A stretch of DNA of 64,000 nt from JBBRYB01 sp038238115 (GTDB lineage: Bacteria > Actinomycetota > Actinomycetes > Propionibacteriales > Nocardioidaceae), in NCBI GenBank assembly GCA_038238115.1, contig JBBRYB010000005.1:94071-158070 (forward strand). The letters run 5' to 3'. Below are positions 34,128 through 43,880 of this stretch, piece by piece. Every line of letters starts with the position of its first letter. Position 1 is the first letter of the stretch. Both the position numbers and the translations under genes were made by a program. The notes below the pieces were generated by a model, which was not told where the DNA came from, did not search any database, and worked only from the letters and a program-made list of their open reading frames with translations.

Positions 34128-37100
34128 TCAGTCGACCAGCAGTCCCTGCCGCCGCCCCAACGCCGCCGCCTCGGTGCGGCCACTCGCGCCGAGCTTGGCC
34201 AAGATGTTGGAGACGTGCACGCTGACCGTCTTGGCGCTGATGAAGAGCTGGCGCGCGATCTCGGTGTTGCTGCGCCCGTCGGCGACGAGCCTCAAAATCT
34301 CGACCTCTCTCGCCGTGAGCGCCTCGTCGCGGCGGGGCGGCTTCGCCCCTCGAGCCGCCGGACTGGCGCCAAGAGATCGGAGCTCGCTGAGGAGCGGTTC
34401 GGCGCCGAGCCGACGAGCGGTGACCCGGGCTTCGTCGATGAGGCCTCGCGCGGCACTGCGTTCGCCCAACGCTCGCTCCACAGCGGCCAGCCGAGTCTGA
34501 GTGCGCGCGATCTCGAAGACGTGGCCGAAGGTACAGAACGCGGCAAGCGAGTCGCGCCACGCCTGCACCAGCACGTCTGCCGAGGGCGGGTTCACCCCGC
34601 TGAGCCACCGGAGCCGCGTATCCTCTGCGTGCGCCCGCGCTGCCCAGGCAACGCCTTCGGGCCCCATCGTGCGTCCGCGCCGCGCTCGGAGCTCCAGCGC
34701 CTCGGCAACCGAGACGGTGAGCGGTGCGCCCCGCTGCGCCAGCTGGGCCCGTTCTGACTCGCTCGACCGGCTCGCGTGCGACGCCAGCTGGCCGAGCAGG
34801 AGCGCAGCGAGGCGGACCTCCGCCAGGAGCGACGGCTGCTGCCAAACCCGGCGCACGAGACTCACGACCTCGTCGTGGATCGCGCAGGCGCCATCGATAT
34901 CTCCGGCGTCCCCCAGTAGGTCGATGGCTGCGCTGCCGCTCACGATGGCGATCATCCCGTCGCGATGCCACCAGGTGCGGATTGCTGAAACCCGGGCCAC
35001 CGCCGGCGCCTGCCCTCGCCCCGCGGCGACCATCAGGCCGGCCGCCGCCAGCGCCGACTCCGCCATACCGGGTGGGGACTGGCCGCTGACGTCGACCGTG
35101 CGGTCGACGTCGTCCCACTCGCCCCTGATGTACGCCGTGATGGCCGCCATCGCCCGTGCGTCCAGCCCATACGGAGCCCACGGGCGCACGGCCTCCACCG
35201 CACGCCGCGCCGCCTGGTCGAAGACCTGGTGTGCCTGGTCGAGCTGGCCGGCCTCGTAGTGGACGTATCCGAGGTTGTGCAGACCTCGAAGCTCGCCCAT
35301 GACGTCACCCAGAGCGCGGGCCTGGTTCACGATGTCGAGCAGAGCCTGGCGCGTGACTCGCGGATCGTCGGCTCGCTCGTCGAGACGGCTCAGGGTGGTC
35401 GCCGCGTCCGCGACGACCGTGGGCAGGTCGAGCTGACGCCCCAGGGCCAAGGCTTCGCCTGCCCACCGGAGGGCGTCGTCGTCTCGCTGGCGGTTGGAGC
35501 TCGCCCGGGCATGCAGCCCGAGCAGGCGCGCCCGGACGGCGCTCGGCGGGTCCGTCGGGACGAGTCCCAGCGCCTCGGTCGTCACATCGAGGGGGTCGAG
35601 GTCGGTGTCGCTCAGCAGGGCAGCGGTGGCGAGGGCGAGGAGCAGGCGCACGCGGTCATCGGCGCTGGCCGAGTGCGGAAGCTGCTTGATCTGGTCCCGG
35701 ACCAGTTCGACCGAGCGGTAGGGCCGACCGGCAGCCGTCACCGCCTCGCTGGCGCGGATCGTGAGGTCGATGACGTCGACGCGACCGTCATTGGACTCGG
35801 CGAGCCCGACCGCCGGGTCGGTGACGAGCTCGAGTGCCAGCTTGTAGTGCTGGGCCGCCTCGTCCGGTCCGCCGACCGACATCGCTTCGTCGCCGGCCTC
35901 GATGCTGGCGAGGACGGCGGTCGGGTGGTCGTGGGCGGCCCGCGCGTGGCGCGCCACCTCCGCGGCCGTGGTAGCGGCAGTAGCACGGCCGAGCGCCTGC
36001 GAGTAGGCGCTGTGCAGGCGAACACGCTCCCCGGGCAGCAGGTCGTCGTAGACCGCCTCCGCCAACAGAGCGTGGCGGAAGGCATAGCTGTCCCCGCCAA
36101 CCCGCACGAGGACGTTGCCCTCGACCGCCGTGCGCAACGCCGCGTCGAGCGCGGCGTCGTGAAGCCCGACGACCTGCGACAGCAACGTGTGCGACACGCG
36201 GCGACCGGCCACCGAAGTAGCCCGGACGACGGCGCGGCTCGCGTCGTCGAGCTGGTCGAGGCGGATGAGCAGCAGATCGGCGAGGTCGTCGGGCAGGCTC
36301 GGGGAGCCGAGCTCCGTCGCTCCGACCAGCTCCTCGGCGAAGAAGGCGTTTCCCTCCGCGCGTTCGACGATCACATGCATGTCACGCTCACGCAGGGCCC
36401 CGGGATGGATGGTGTGCACCAGGCGGCGCATGTGCGGGTCGCTCAACGGCGCGAGCTGGACTCTGCTGACCTGCGGAAGTCGGGACCACTCGGCGGCGGC
36501 GCTGCGCAGCGGATGCCGCCGGTGCAGGTCGTCGCTGCGGTATGACGCGACCACCGAGACCGGCTGCGAGAACTGTCGCGCGAAGAGGAAGCTGATCATC
36601 TCCCGGGAGGACCGGTCGGCCCAGTGCACGTCCTCGAGGATCACGAGCAGCGGTCCCGCCTCGCCGAGCTGGGCCAGCGCCTGATGCACGGCCTCGAAGA
36701 GCTCGCCCCGCTCCACCCGGAGCAGCTGTGCTTGGTCGGAGTCGGACAGCCGCATGCTCGGCATCAGCCGACGCACGCCCGGGTTGGCCCGCGCCAACGA
36801 CTCAGCGAGCGTTGGAGACTCCGAGCTCAGCCGCCCGAACACCTCGCTGAACGGCAGATAGGGCAGTGCGCTGTCGCCGAAGTCGAGACAGTGGCCGATC
36901 AGCACGCGCCAGCCGCTGCCGGCGGCCTGCTCGCGAAGCTCGGCGAGCAGCCGGCTCTTGCCAACCCCGGCGTCACCGCTGAGGAGCACTGACGCCGACA
37001 GCGCTTGTGCCGCATCGAGCCCGATCAGCTCGACGAGCTGACCGAGCTCGGCGTCGCGTCCGATCAGCGGGCGCTGGGGTCGGCTGTCGGCTGGCACAAG

Positions 37101-37148
37101 AGACATCATCCCCGTCGCCGCCGACAGATCCCAGCCGACGGACTCCAT
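34128..37148 (-). CDS. LuxR-family LAL transcriptional regulator with AAA ATPase
   Basis: 1006 residues. N-terminal AAA/NTPase: P-loop [14 protein letters not shown] (K64) and Walker [14 protein letters not shown]. The long middle part is helical and TPR-like. The C-terminal LuxR helix-turn-helix has [24 protein letters not shown], given here as two parts, LTAREVEIL and [23 protein letters not shown] proteins are signal-dependent activators (MalT is the model). An ATG at 37109 (MMSLVP) is an alternative start. It divides the catabolic region and is the only transcription factor in it, so it may control the pyrimidine genes, but nothing in the sequence proves this. Confidence 0.9.
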   Translation of the reverse strand: MESVGWDLSAATGMMSLVPADSRPQRPLIGRDAELGQLVELIGLDAAQALSASVLLSGDAGVGKSRLLAELREQAAGSGWRVLIGHCLDFGDSALPYLPFSEVFGRLSSESPTLAESLARANPGVRRLMPSMRLSDSDQAQLLRVERGELFEAVHQALAQLGEAGPLLVILEDVHWADRSSREMISFLFARQFSQPVSVVASYRSDDLHRRHPLRSAAAEWSRLPQVSRVQLAPLSDPHMRRLVHTIHPGALRERDMHVIVERAEGNAFFAEELVGATELGSPSLPDDLADLLLIRLDQLDDASRAVVRATSVAGRRVSHTLLSQVVGLHDAALDAALRTAVEGNVLVRVGGDSYAFRHALLAEAVYDDLLPGERVRLHSAYSQALGRATAATTAAEVARHARAAHDHPTAVLASIEAGDEAMSVGGPDEAAQHYKLALELVTDPAVGLAESNDGRVDVIDLTIRASEAVTAAGRPYRSVELVRDQIKQLPHSASADDRVRLLLALATAALLSDTDLDPLDVTTEALGLVPTDPPSAVRARLLGLHARASSNRQRDDDALRWAGEALALGRQLDLPTVVADAATTLSRLDERADDPRVTRQALLDIVNQARALGDVMGELRGLHNLGYVHYEAGQLDQAHQVFDQAARRAVEAVRPWAPYGLDARAMAAITAYIRGEWDDVDRTVDVSGQSPPGMAESALAAAGLMVAAGRGQAPAVARVSAIRTWWHRDGMIAIVSGSAAIDLLGDAGDIDGACAIHDEVVSLVRRVWQQPSLLAEVRLAALLLGQLASHASRSSESERAQLAQRGAPLTVSVAEALELRARRGRTMGPEGVAWAARAHAEDTRLRWLSGVNPPSADVLVQAWRDSLAAFCTFGHVFEIARTQTRLAAVERALGERSAARGLIDEARVTARRLGAEPLLSELRSLGASPAARGAKPPRRDEALTAREVEILRLVADGRSNTEIARQLFISAKTVSVHVSNILAKLGASGRTEAAALGRRQGLLVD

Positions 37149-37183
37149 CGCCTCGATGTCTGCCTGGCGGCGCTAGCGGCTGC

Positions 37184-37360
37184 TCAGTGACTCGGGGAGG
37201 CGACGGGCGACTTGCGTTGTGACACGGTGCGTTGCCAGCGGCTGACCTGTCGCAGGGTACGGCGGCGACGCGAGGTCCTCCGCGGGGCGAAGTCGGCCAT
37301 GATCCGCTCCCGTCGGTAGTCGAGCTCGGCACTGAGGAAGGGTTCAGGTGTGGACAACAT
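37184..37360 (-). CDS. Small basic hypothetical protein
   Basis: 58 residues: an acidic-hydrophobic start (MLSTPEPFLSAELDYRRERI) and a strongly basic second half rich in Arg/Ser/Gln. AAGGAG lies 7 nt upstream of the ATG, a better ribosome site than most genes here have. It is 35 nt upstream of the LAL regulator and co-oriented. Small proteins with an ELDYRRERI-like core occur in other actinobacteria but have no assigned function that I know. Confidence 0.55.
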   Translation of the reverse strand: MLSTPEPFLSAELDYRRERIMADFAPRRTSRRRRTLRQVSRWQRTVSQRKSPVASPSH

Positions 37361-37449
37361 GATGGCTCCTTGTCGGTTCGATCCGATGACTCGGTTCGAT
37401 GTGATGACTTGAGCCTCGTCCGCTAAGGGGGGTCGGCACATGAGGACTA

Positions 37450-37482
37450 CGCCTTATCTATGCCGTGGGCAGCGCCTTATCT
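37450..37482. promoter_or_regulatory. Direct repeats with operator-like spacing
   Basis: CGCCTTATCT at 37450-37459 and again at 37473-37482, start to start 23 bp, close to two helical turns. They lie in the intergenic region between the minus-strand small gene and regulator and the plus-strand HEAT gene, 90-122 nt upstream of the small gene. This arrangement suits a dimeric activator such as a LuxR-type protein. Confidence 0.35.
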
Positions 37483-37560
37483 GAGCGCCGTCGGTCCTCT
37501 GGGCCCGGCTGCCTCGACCGGGCCTCACCTGCGATCGGCTCGCGGTGTCACCATGGCCCG

Positions 37561-38157
37561 GTGCCCCGCATCGACTCGGCCAGCGACATACCGCCCCCGA
37601 CCGACCTTGCCGCCGCGCCGCGCCAGTTGCTGACGCAGTTCGCGCACACGATCGGGGAGTCGGCGGCCGCCGCGATCTGCGCCGACCTGCTCGAGGGCGC
37701 GGCAGCTGCCACGCACGCGAGCGCCTTGCCCTACCTGGCCGGACGCCCGGCCGCGCCGATGCTGGAGGGCCGCTGGGGACCGGACTACTGGCTGCGGGTG
37801 TGGGGCGCCCGAGGGTTGCTCTACGTCTGGAATGACCGGGTGGCACCAGCCGTGGTCGCCGGCATCGTCGACGAGCAGTGGCGGGTGGCAGAGATGTGCC
37901 TCAAGGTGGCGGCGCGCCGGGAGCTTGGGGAGGCCGGACCGGGCGCCGAACGGCTGATGGTCCACGAGCGCCCTCGGGTGCGCCAGGCTGCACTGCGCGC
38001 CTTGGGCGTGGTGGGCGACACCGAGCACGTCGCCGTCGTGCGCACGGCCCTGAACGACGATGACTTCGGCGTACGGCGGGCAGCTGCCCGCGCGTTGCGC
38101 GCTATGGTGACACGGCTCGACGTCGACCTGGCCGACGACGTAGACCTTGGCGCGTAG
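37561..38157 (+). CDS. HEAT-repeat protein
   Basis: 198 residues from GTG at 37561. The N-terminal half is helical without clear motif. The C-terminal part (about 95-190) has helical repeats of the PBS-lyase/HEAT type: WRVAEMCLKVAARREL, RPRVRQAALRALGVVG and DFGVRRAAARALRAM. Such proteins are scaffolds. It precedes the carbamate kinase by 108 nt. No signal peptide; probably cytoplasmic. Specific role unknown. Confidence 0.7.
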   Translation: MPRIDSASDIPPPTDLAAAPRQLLTQFAHTIGESAAAAICADLLEGAAAATHASALPYLAGRPAAPMLEGRWGPDYWLRVWGARGLLYVWNDRVAPAVVAGIVDEQWRVAEMCLKVAARRELGEAGPGAERLMVHERPRVRQAALRALGVVGDTEHVAVVRTALNDDDFGVRRAAARALRAMVTRLDVDLADDVDLGA

Positions 38158-38265
38158 GTCACCGCTACAGTCGGACCGGACAGCTGACCTGGGCTGCTGG
38201 GCGGCCACCCCGGCACCGGCCCCTCGGGCAGGCGGACAGGCGCAAGATGGACGAGGAGGACGTGC

Positions 38266-39216
38266 ATGCGGGTGCTCGTCGCGCTGGGTGGCAACGCCAT
38301 GACCGCCGTCGACGGCAGCGCTCGGGCCGAGGATCAGATCGCCGCTGCGGAGATCGCCATGGCCAGCGTCGCCGACCTGGTCGTCGACGGCGTCGACGTC
38401 GTCATCACACACGGCAACGGCCCGCAGGTCGGCAACCTGCTCGTCAAGAACGAGCTGTCGGCAGGCGTCGTCCCGCCGGTGCCGCTCGACTGGTGCGGCG
38501 CCCAGACGCAGGCCACGCTCGGCTTCATCTTGATGAACGCGCTCGAGGCCGCACTGGCGGCCCGCGGCGTACGTCGTCCGACCGCCGCTGTGGTGACCCG
38601 GACCCGGGTCGACCCGGACGACCCGGCCTTCGCAACGCCGACGAAGCCGATCGGGCGCTACCTCCCGAAGGAGGAGGCCGCGGTGCTCTTCGAGCACGGC
38701 CAGGAGTTTGAGGACCGGGGCAAGCGGGGGTGGCGCCGCGTCGTGGCCTCCCCCGAGCCTCGCGAGATCCTCGACGCCGGTGTCGTGGCTACCCTGGTCA
38801 GCCAGGGCCACGTGGTCATCGCGAACGGTGGTGGAGGCATTCCGGTGGTCCGCGATGACGACGGCAGACTTCGCGGCGTCGAGGCGGTCATCGACAAGGA
38901 CCTCGGGGCCGCGCTGCTCGCGCACACCCTCCGTCTTGACCGGCTCGTGATCGCGACCGACGTCGAGCATGCGGTCGTGGGCTTCGGCACGGACGAGGCC
39001 CGAGACCTCGGTGAGGTGTCTCTGACACAGATGCGGGACTACGCCGCGCAGGGACACTTCGCGAGCGGGTCGATGGGACCGAAGGTGGAGGCGATCTGTC
39101 GGTTCGTGGCCGCCTCGCAACGGCCCGCAATGATCACGAGCCTCGCCCACATCGTCGCCGCGGTCCGCGGAGAATCCGCAACAGTCGTCCTACCCGATCC
39201 AGACACCGTCCGCTAG
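38266..39216 (+). CDS. arcC: Carbamate kinase
   Basis: Makes ATP from carbamoyl phosphate and ADP, releasing carbamate (CO2 plus ammonia). 316 residues. LVALGGNAM at the N-terminus, [14 protein letters not shown], and [10 protein letters not shown] near residue 187 are diagnostic. There is no arginine deiminase gene nearby, so carbamoyl phosphate should come from another source; the FdrA/DUF1116/DUF2877 set 17 kb upstream is the obvious candidate, as E. coli pairs the same set with a carbamate kinase (YbcF/AllK). Its TAG stop forms part of the TAGGAG ribosome site of the barbiturase gene. Confidence 0.93.
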   Translation: MRVLVALGGNAMTAVDGSARAEDQIAAAEIAMASVADLVVDGVDVVITHGNGPQVGNLLVKNELSAGVVPPVPLDWCGAQTQATLGFILMNALEAALAARGVRRPTAAVVTRTRVDPDDPAFATPTKPIGRYLPKEEAAVLFEHGQEFEDRGKRGWRRVVASPEPREILDAGVVATLVSQGHVVIANGGGGIPVVRDDDGRLRGVEAVIDKDLGAALLAHTLRLDRLVIATDVEHAVVGFGTDEARDLGEVSLTQMRDYAAQGHFASGSMGPKVEAICRFVAASQRPAMITSLAHIVAAVRGESATVVLPDPDTVR

Positions 39217-39227
39217 GAGCCCGCCTT

Positions 39228-40358
39228 ATGCCGCAGCCCATCGAGGTCCGCAAAGTTCCGATCAACCACGTCTCCGACGCGAGCGGGCTCGCAGAGCTGA
39301 TCGACACCGGTGTCATCGACGCCGACCGGGTCGTCGCCGTTATCGGCAAGACGGAGGGCAACGGCGGAGTCAACGACTACACGCGGATCATCGCCGACCG
39401 CGCCTTCCGGGAGGTGCTCGTCGACAAGGGCACCCGCTCGGCCGAGGACGCCAAGCAGGTGCCGATCGTCTGGTCGGGCGGCACCGACGGGGTGATCAGC
39501 CCGCACGCCACGATTTTTGCGACGCTGCCTGAGGACCGGGGCGAGTCGACCGACGAGCCCCGCTTGACCGTCGGCTTCGCGATGAGCGAGCAGCTCTATC
39601 CGGAGGACATCGGACGGGTCACGATGGTCGAGAAGGTCGCCGACGCGGTCAAGACCGCGATGGAGCGTGCCGGCATCGACGATCCGGCTGACGTGCACTA
39701 CGTGCAGACCAAGACGCCGTTGTTGACGATCCACACGATCCGCGACGCGAAGGCGCGCGGCAAGACGGTATGGACCGAGGAGACGCACCAGTCGATGGAC
39801 CTGTCCAACGGGTGTACGGCGCTGGGCGTGGCCGTCGGCTTAGGCGAGATCGGGATGCCCGGCGACGACGACGTCATGCACAACCGGTCACTCTTCTCGG
39901 CGGTGGCATCGTGCTCGTCCGGGGTCGAGCTGGACCGGGCGCAGGTGGTCGTCGTCGGCAACGCGCGGGGCGTCGGCGGCCGCTACCGGGTCGGCCACAG
40001 TGTGATGAACGATGCCCTCGACTCCGACGGCATCTGGGCCGCCATCCGCGACGCCGGCCTGGAGCTTCCCGAGCGGCCGCACGTCAGCGACATCGACGGG
40101 CGCCTGGTCAACGTGTTTCTGAAGTGTGAAGCATCGCCGGACGGCATGGTCCATGGCCGTCGCAACGCGATGCTCGACGACTCCGACGTGCACTGGCACC
40201 GCCAGATCAAGGCATGTGTGGGCGGTGTGACCGCGGCGGTGACCGGTGACCCGGCCGTGTTCGTCTCCGTGTCCGCCGCCCATCAGGGGCCCGAAGGCGG
40301 TGGTCCCGTGGCGGCCATCGTCGACCTCGGCGCCGACCCCACCGGCTACCGGGCCTGA
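39228..40358 (+). CDS. bar: Barbiturase (ring-opening amidohydrolase, cyanuric acid hydrolase family)
   Basis: Hydrolyses barbiturate to ureidomalonate in the oxidative pyrimidine pathway. 376 residues, the length of the family. Three similar domains contribute conserved Ser and Lys residues: [13 protein letters not shown] and [11 protein letters not shown] in the first, [10 protein letters not shown] and [13 protein letters not shown] in the second, [18 protein letters not shown] and [14 protein letters not shown] in the third. From memory the sequence is very close to Rhodococcus erythropolis barbiturase, including the [13 protein letters not shown] start, and less like AtzD/TrzD cyanuric acid hydrolases. 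Co-operonic with carbamate kinase (11-nt gap). Substrate choice between barbiturate and cyanurate is a strong inference. Confidence 0.92.
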   Translation: MPQPIEVRKVPINHVSDASGLAELIDTGVIDADRVVAVIGKTEGNGGVNDYTRIIADRAFREVLVDKGTRSAEDAKQVPIVWSGGTDGVISPHATIFATLPEDRGESTDEPRLTVGFAMSEQLYPEDIGRVTMVEKVADAVKTAMERAGIDDPADVHYVQTKTPLLTIHTIRDAKARGKTVWTEETHQSMDLSNGCTALGVAVGLGEIGMPGDDDVMHNRSLFSAVASCSSGVELDRAQVVVVGNARGVGGRYRVGHSVMNDALDSDGIWAAIRDAGLELPERPHVSDIDGRLVNVFLKCEASPDGMVHGRRNAMLDDSDVHWHRQIKACVGGVTAAVTGDPAVFVSVSAAHQGPEGGGPVAAIVDLGADPTGYRA

Positions 40359-40387
40359 CGTCCGACTCAGCTCAGCGGATTCCTGGC

Positions 40388-41284
40388 TCAGCTGATCTGG
40401 AAGGTCGCAGTATGGGTCTGGCCTGGGTGCAGCCTGACCAGGTCGATCCCGGAGCGGAAGGCGTTGGGCGGGCAAGTCATGGGTTCCACCGCGAGAGCGG
40501 CCCTGGCCCCGCTGGGAAGGGTGTCGCCGCTGAAGAGCTGCAGCCACGGGTACGCCGTGTCGACGGTCAGCGTGGCGCGTCGGCCCGTCTCCGGGTCGGC
40601 GAGCGACACCGCGGCGTGGCCGTCGGTGTAGTCGACGTCGCCGAAGGGGTTGTCGAACGACGTACCGCCGATCGGGCGTGGTGACCTGAAGTCGAAAGGG
40701 CCACCCTCCACAGGCACGGCAGGCGACGGGATGCCACGCTCGCTCATCTCGCTGCGCGTGGCCGCTGGCAACGTCAGGACGCACGCGTCGATCCGGCGCC
40801 CGACGCTGAGGTAAGGATGAGCGCCGGCTCCGTAGGGCGCCGCCGAGTTACCGATGTTGACCGCCGAGATCGTCACCTGCAGACCGGCCGAACCGAGCGC
40901 GTAGTCGACCGCCAGGTCGAGCTCGAATGGGTACCCGGGCTGCGGATGCAGCCGGTAACTGGCCCGCGCGACGGTGCGCGACAGATGGTCGAGGTGCCAG
41001 TTGGCCCAGCGCGTCAGCCCGTGGGAGGCGTTGTGCTTGGCCGGCTCCGACAGCGCGAGCTGACGGCTGACCCCCGCGAACTCGTAGCGCCCGTTCTCGA
41101 TCCGGTTCGGCCACGGGAGCAGGAGCTGGCCTCGCCCGTAGGTGGGCATCTCGTCGGCGGCGTAGCCGGCCACGACGTCAGATTCGTCCTTGCGCAGGGC
41201 GCGGATCCCCCCGCCGACCTCGACGACCTCGGCCTCATAGCCGGCACTGCGCAGCACGATGACGCGTCCTGTCGGAGAACCCAT
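40388..41284 (-). CDS. Aldose 1-epimerase family protein
   Basis: 298 residues, galactose mutarotase-like beta-sandwich. LLPWPNRIENGRYEF, SHGLTRWANW, GAGAHPYLSVG (catalytic His) and AVEPMTCPPNAF (catalytic Glu) mark the family. ATG at 41284 gives the family N-terminus; an in-frame ATG 27 codons upstream is less likely. Convergent with the barbiturase gene and not obviously part of its pathway. It may act on a sugar released from nucleosides, but that is speculation. Confidence 0.9.
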   Translation of the reverse strand: MGSPTGRVIVLRSAGYEAEVVEVGGGIRALRKDESDVVAGYAADEMPTYGRGQLLLPWPNRIENGRYEFAGVSRQLALSEPAKHNASHGLTRWANWHLDHLSRTVARASYRLHPQPGYPFELDLAVDYALGSAGLQVTISAVNIGNSAAPYGAGAHPYLSVGRRIDACVLTLPAATRSEMSERGIPSPAVPVEGGPFDFRSPRPIGGTSFDNPFGDVDYTDGHAAVSLADPETGRRATLTVDTAYPWLQLFSGDTLPSGARAALAVEPMTCPPNAFRSGIDLVRLHPGQTHTATFQIS

Positions 41285-41354
41285 GAGCCGACTCTGACAC
41301 ACCAGGCGCCTCGGCGACACGGCGGAGGCCAAGGCCGGGATCCGTGCTAACCCA

Positions 41355-41690
41355 GTGCCAGCCAACGCCTGTGTCGCCGAGATGCTTGCCCATGCGCGGG
41401 TCCGTCCGCGGCTGAACGTGACCCGCTACTCCCGGGTCTTCGCCGACCTCCGCAACCGGGCCCAGCTCGACCGGCTCGGGGACAACGGCTTCGCGCCCGG
41501 TCCACTGGTCGGCTGTCATGCGCTACGACGCCGCTGGTCGGAGCCTGTGCGCGAAGCCCACACGAGGTGTTTCTCGACCACCCGGGCTCGGTGAGCGGGA
41601 GTCCGCCGCAATGGCAGCAGTGGGTGGACGGGAGCAGGGACTTCCGGCCCGAGTTCTCCTGGGTTGTGGTCGTCCTCGCCGTCGCGCGTC
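41355..41690 (+). pseudogene. Remnant of a tandem GNAT acetyltransferase
   Basis: Two frames together spell a GNAT fragment: RYSRVFADLRNRAQLDRLGD and PVREAHTRCF in one (41355-41565), then FLDHPGSVSGSPPQWQQWVD and SRDFRPEFSW in the next (from about 41566). The join corresponds to the start of a second GNAT domain (the REAH...F.DH...PPQWQQWV...RDFRPEFSW pattern of mycothiol-synthase-like proteins). The frame shifts near 41563, both ends are missing, and the 3' side runs into the convergent kinase gene. It fills most of the 404-nt gap between the two minus-strand genes. Confidence 0.5.
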
Positions 41691-42276
41691 ACGGGCCCGG
41701 GAGCGCCTGTTCCGTCGAGACCGTGACGTCGGCGCACTCTCGGGTCGAGTTGCGGGCGAAGTGCGCCTCCTCCAGATCCATCCAGGCGCGCCAGTTGGTC
41801 TCGGCCTGCCTCCCGTCTCGAAGCAGGCCGCGCTCCATCCTCGTGTCGCGCGCGGCCTCGACCCAGACGAGGACTGCCCGGTACGTCGCGTACGCCCGCG
41901 CTCCCGACCCGCATCCTTCGACTAGCAGCACTTCGGGCGGCTCCAGGAAGATCCAGTTCGCGAAGCGACCGGCGTCCCAGTCGTAGCGCTGCCACCACGT
42001 CGACTCACCACGGGCGAGCGGCTCGAACACCTGGCGCAACAACCTGGGCTCGAGGTCGACGCGAAGCCCCGCCCAGCCCTCGTAGAAGTCGTCCATGTGC
42101 AACACCGCCGTCGACCAGCCGCGCCTGGACAGGCTTCCCGCCAGAGCGCCCGCAAGCGTGGTCTTCCCGGACCCGGCCGGCCCGTCGACGCAGACCAACC
42201 GGGTGCCCCCGAGGCTCGGCGGCCCCGATTCGACCAGCCCGACGACCTCGTGCAGCAGGCCAGGGCTCGACGTCAC
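41689..42276 (-). CDS. Uridine kinase-like P-loop kinase
   Basis: 195 residues. Walker A GPAGSGKTT (32-40) and HMDDFYEGW (the DDFY segment typical of uridine kinase and phosphoribulokinase folds), then YDWDAGRF and VLLVEGCGSG. Likely a small nucleoside or related kinase; actinobacteria often carry this protein as a stand-alone uridine kinase homologue. If it phosphorylates uridine it would belong to pyrimidine salvage. ATG at 42276. Confidence 0.82.
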   Translation of the reverse strand: MTSSPGLLHEVVGLVESGPPSLGGTRLVCVDGPAGSGKTTLAGALAGSLSRRGWSTAVLHMDDFYEGWAGLRVDLEPRLLRQVFEPLARGESTWWQRYDWDAGRFANWIFLEPPEVLLVEGCGSGARAYATYRAVLVWVEAARDTRMERGLLRDGRQAETNWRAWMDLEEAHFARNSTRECADVTVSTEQALPGP

Positions 42277-42334
42277 GCCGCCATGCTGTCACGGTCGAGT
42301 GCGGGCTGGGTGCGACCGTGGGTACGGTGCGACG

Positions 42335-42823
42335 ATGACGTCTCTGCCGCGTCCCGGCTCCGCCGGTGACGACGGGTCGCCCGACCCAGCCCTGGCCGAC
42401 GCGCTGGCATCCTGCAGCGGTACCGCATCGGACCCGGTCGTGCTGGCGTCGTTGTGCCGCTCGCGCCTGCTCGTGCCGGTCGTGGCTATACCCGGTGAGC
42501 CGGCGCGCGGATCGTCATCGGACGTCGACAGGTCCGCCGATATCGCGGCAGTCCTCATGCAACGCTGCGATGGCCGCAAGGCGCTGCTCGCCTTCACCGG
42601 GATCGCCGCGATGCGCGGCTGGAACCCTGACGCCCGGCCGGTGCCGGTGTCTGCGCGGGACGCCGCGCGGTCTGCACTGGGCGAGGGTGCCGACGCTCTG
42701 CTGGTCGACGTGGCGGGCCCGGTGATGTACGCGGTGGAGACCGAGGACCTGCGGCACCTCGCCGCCGGGCACGTCATGGCGCCGACGTCGGCCGGCTATG
42801 TGTGGCTCGCGACGGACGGCTAG
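42335..42823 (+). CDS. SseB-domain protein
   Basis: 162 residues with the SseB N-terminal-like domain over about 20-155: SRLLVPVVAI, DIAAVLMQRCDGRKALLAFTG and WNPDARPVPV, ending in HVMAPTSAGYVW. The family is widespread in actinobacteria next to infC and has no settled function there. ATG at 42335; upstream extension in frame is artefactual because it would read through the convergent kinase promoter region. Start-to-start divergence from the kinase is 58 nt. Confidence 0.8.
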   Translation: MTSLPRPGSAGDDGSPDPALADALASCSGTASDPVVLASLCRSRLLVPVVAIPGEPARGSSSDVDRSADIAAVLMQRCDGRKALLAFTGIAAMRGWNPDARPVPVSARDAARSALGEGADALLVDVAGPVMYAVETEDLRHLAAGHVMAPTSAGYVWLATDG

Positions 42824-43052
42824 CCAGCGGCAAGCCGCCTCGATATGACGACGCGGCGCCGGGCTGCTAGCCTGAAGGTGACCAATCTGTCCTTGCCGTC
42901 GTAGTGACGGGAATCAAGTCCGGTTCGGATGCGTTTCGACAGATGCACAAGCGGAGACCACCTCCCACCCGCATCGGCTCCCGGGCCGTCGGGTCAGGTC
43001 GCGAGGCGACTCGTCTCGCCGTGACTGCGGCGACGGCCGTTCTCGCACTGGC

Positions 43053-43090
43053 GGCTTCCGCACGTGATAGCGCGGAGGCCTTTTGTGTGT
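43053..43090 (+). terminator. Attenuator hairpin in the infC leader
   Basis: GGCTTCCGC (43053-43061) pairs with GCGGAGGCC (43072-43080) over nine positions with one G-U, and TTTTGTGTGT follows at once. It lies 65 nt before the infC start, inside a 331-nt leader (42824-43154). Leader terminators controlling infC-rpmI-rplT are known in other bacteria, where IF3 or L20 levels feed back. The rest of the leader holds no gene; GCTAGCCT near 42868 could be a -10. Confidence 0.5.
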
Positions 43091-43154
43091 CAGGAACCAT
43101 CTGACACCGACGGGGCCCGCGTCGCCCCACCGGACAACATACGCAGGAGGACCC

Positions 43155-43832
43155 ATCAGCACAGAGTTGCGCGTCAACGACCGTATCCGCGTCGCCGAGG
43201 TGCGCCTCGTCGGCCCCAACGGCGAACAGGTCGGCATCGTCCGGATCGACGACGCCTTGCGACTGGCCCAAGAGTCCGACCTCGACCTCGTCGAGGTGGC
43301 ACCCACGGCCCGCCCGCCGGTCTGCAAGCTCATGGACTACGGCAAGTTCAAGTACGAGAACGCCCAGAAGGCACGCGAAACGCGGCGCAACCAGACCAAC
43401 ACAGTCATCAAAGAGATGAAGCTTCGCCCCAAGATCGACGCCCACGACTACGAGACCAAGAAGGGTCACGTCGTGCGCTTCCTCAAGGCGGGCGACAAGG
43501 TCAAGATCACGATCATGTTCCGCGGACGCGAACAGCACCGGCCCGAGCTCGGGTTCCGGCTGCTGCAGCGGCTCGCCGGAGACGTCGACGAGCTGGGGTT
43601 CGTCGAGTCGGCGCCCAAGCAGGACGGTCGCAACATGATCATGGTGCTAGGCCCGCACCGCAAGAAGTCAGAGGCCAAGGCCGAAGTACGCGCCGAGCGA
43701 GACCGCAGGGCCGCGGCACGTGACGCCGACCGCGCCCTCGAGCAGGCCGTGCGCACCGAGCGCTCAGAGGCGGCCAAGGACGAGCCCAAGCGGGAGCGTC
43801 GTCGGTCCGAGAACCTCGACCTGGACATGTGA
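43155..43832 (+). CDS. infC: Translation initiation factor IF-3 (AUC start)
   Basis: Keeps 30S subunits free and checks the start codon. 225 residues: N-domain [19 protein letters not shown], linker [13 protein letters not shown]-domain [12 protein letters not shown] and [14 protein letters not shown] basic/acidic tail of about 50 residues follows. There is no ATG, GTG or TTG at the right place. ATC at 43155, 5 nt after AGGAGGA, gives the family N-terminus; rare AUU/AUC starts are the known basis of IF-3 autoregulation. Reading from GTG at 43083 would put 24 unrelated residues in front. Confidence 0.93.
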   Translation: MSTELRVNDRIRVAEVRLVGPNGEQVGIVRIDDALRLAQESDLDLVEVAPTARPPVCKLMDYGKFKYENAQKARETRRNQTNTVIKEMKLRPKIDAHDYETKKGHVVRFLKAGDKVKITIMFRGREQHRPELGFRLLQRLAGDVDELGFVESAPKQDGRNMIMVLGPHRKKSEAKAEVRAERDRRAAARDADRALEQAVRTERSEAAKDEPKRERRRSENLDLDM

Positions 43833-43880
43833 AGCTGCGCCCACCCACCGGTGGGCGCCTGAGAAGAAGAGGAAGCGGTC

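Noticed and set aside
39228..40358. Cyanuric acid hydrolase (AtzD/TrzD)
   Set aside because: Same fold, but the sequence reads like barbiturase, and no biuret or allophanate hydrolase genes accompany it.
41235..41519. Minus-strand open frame upstream of the aldose epimerase
   Set aside because: No ribosome site or family; it is the complement of the GNAT remnant.
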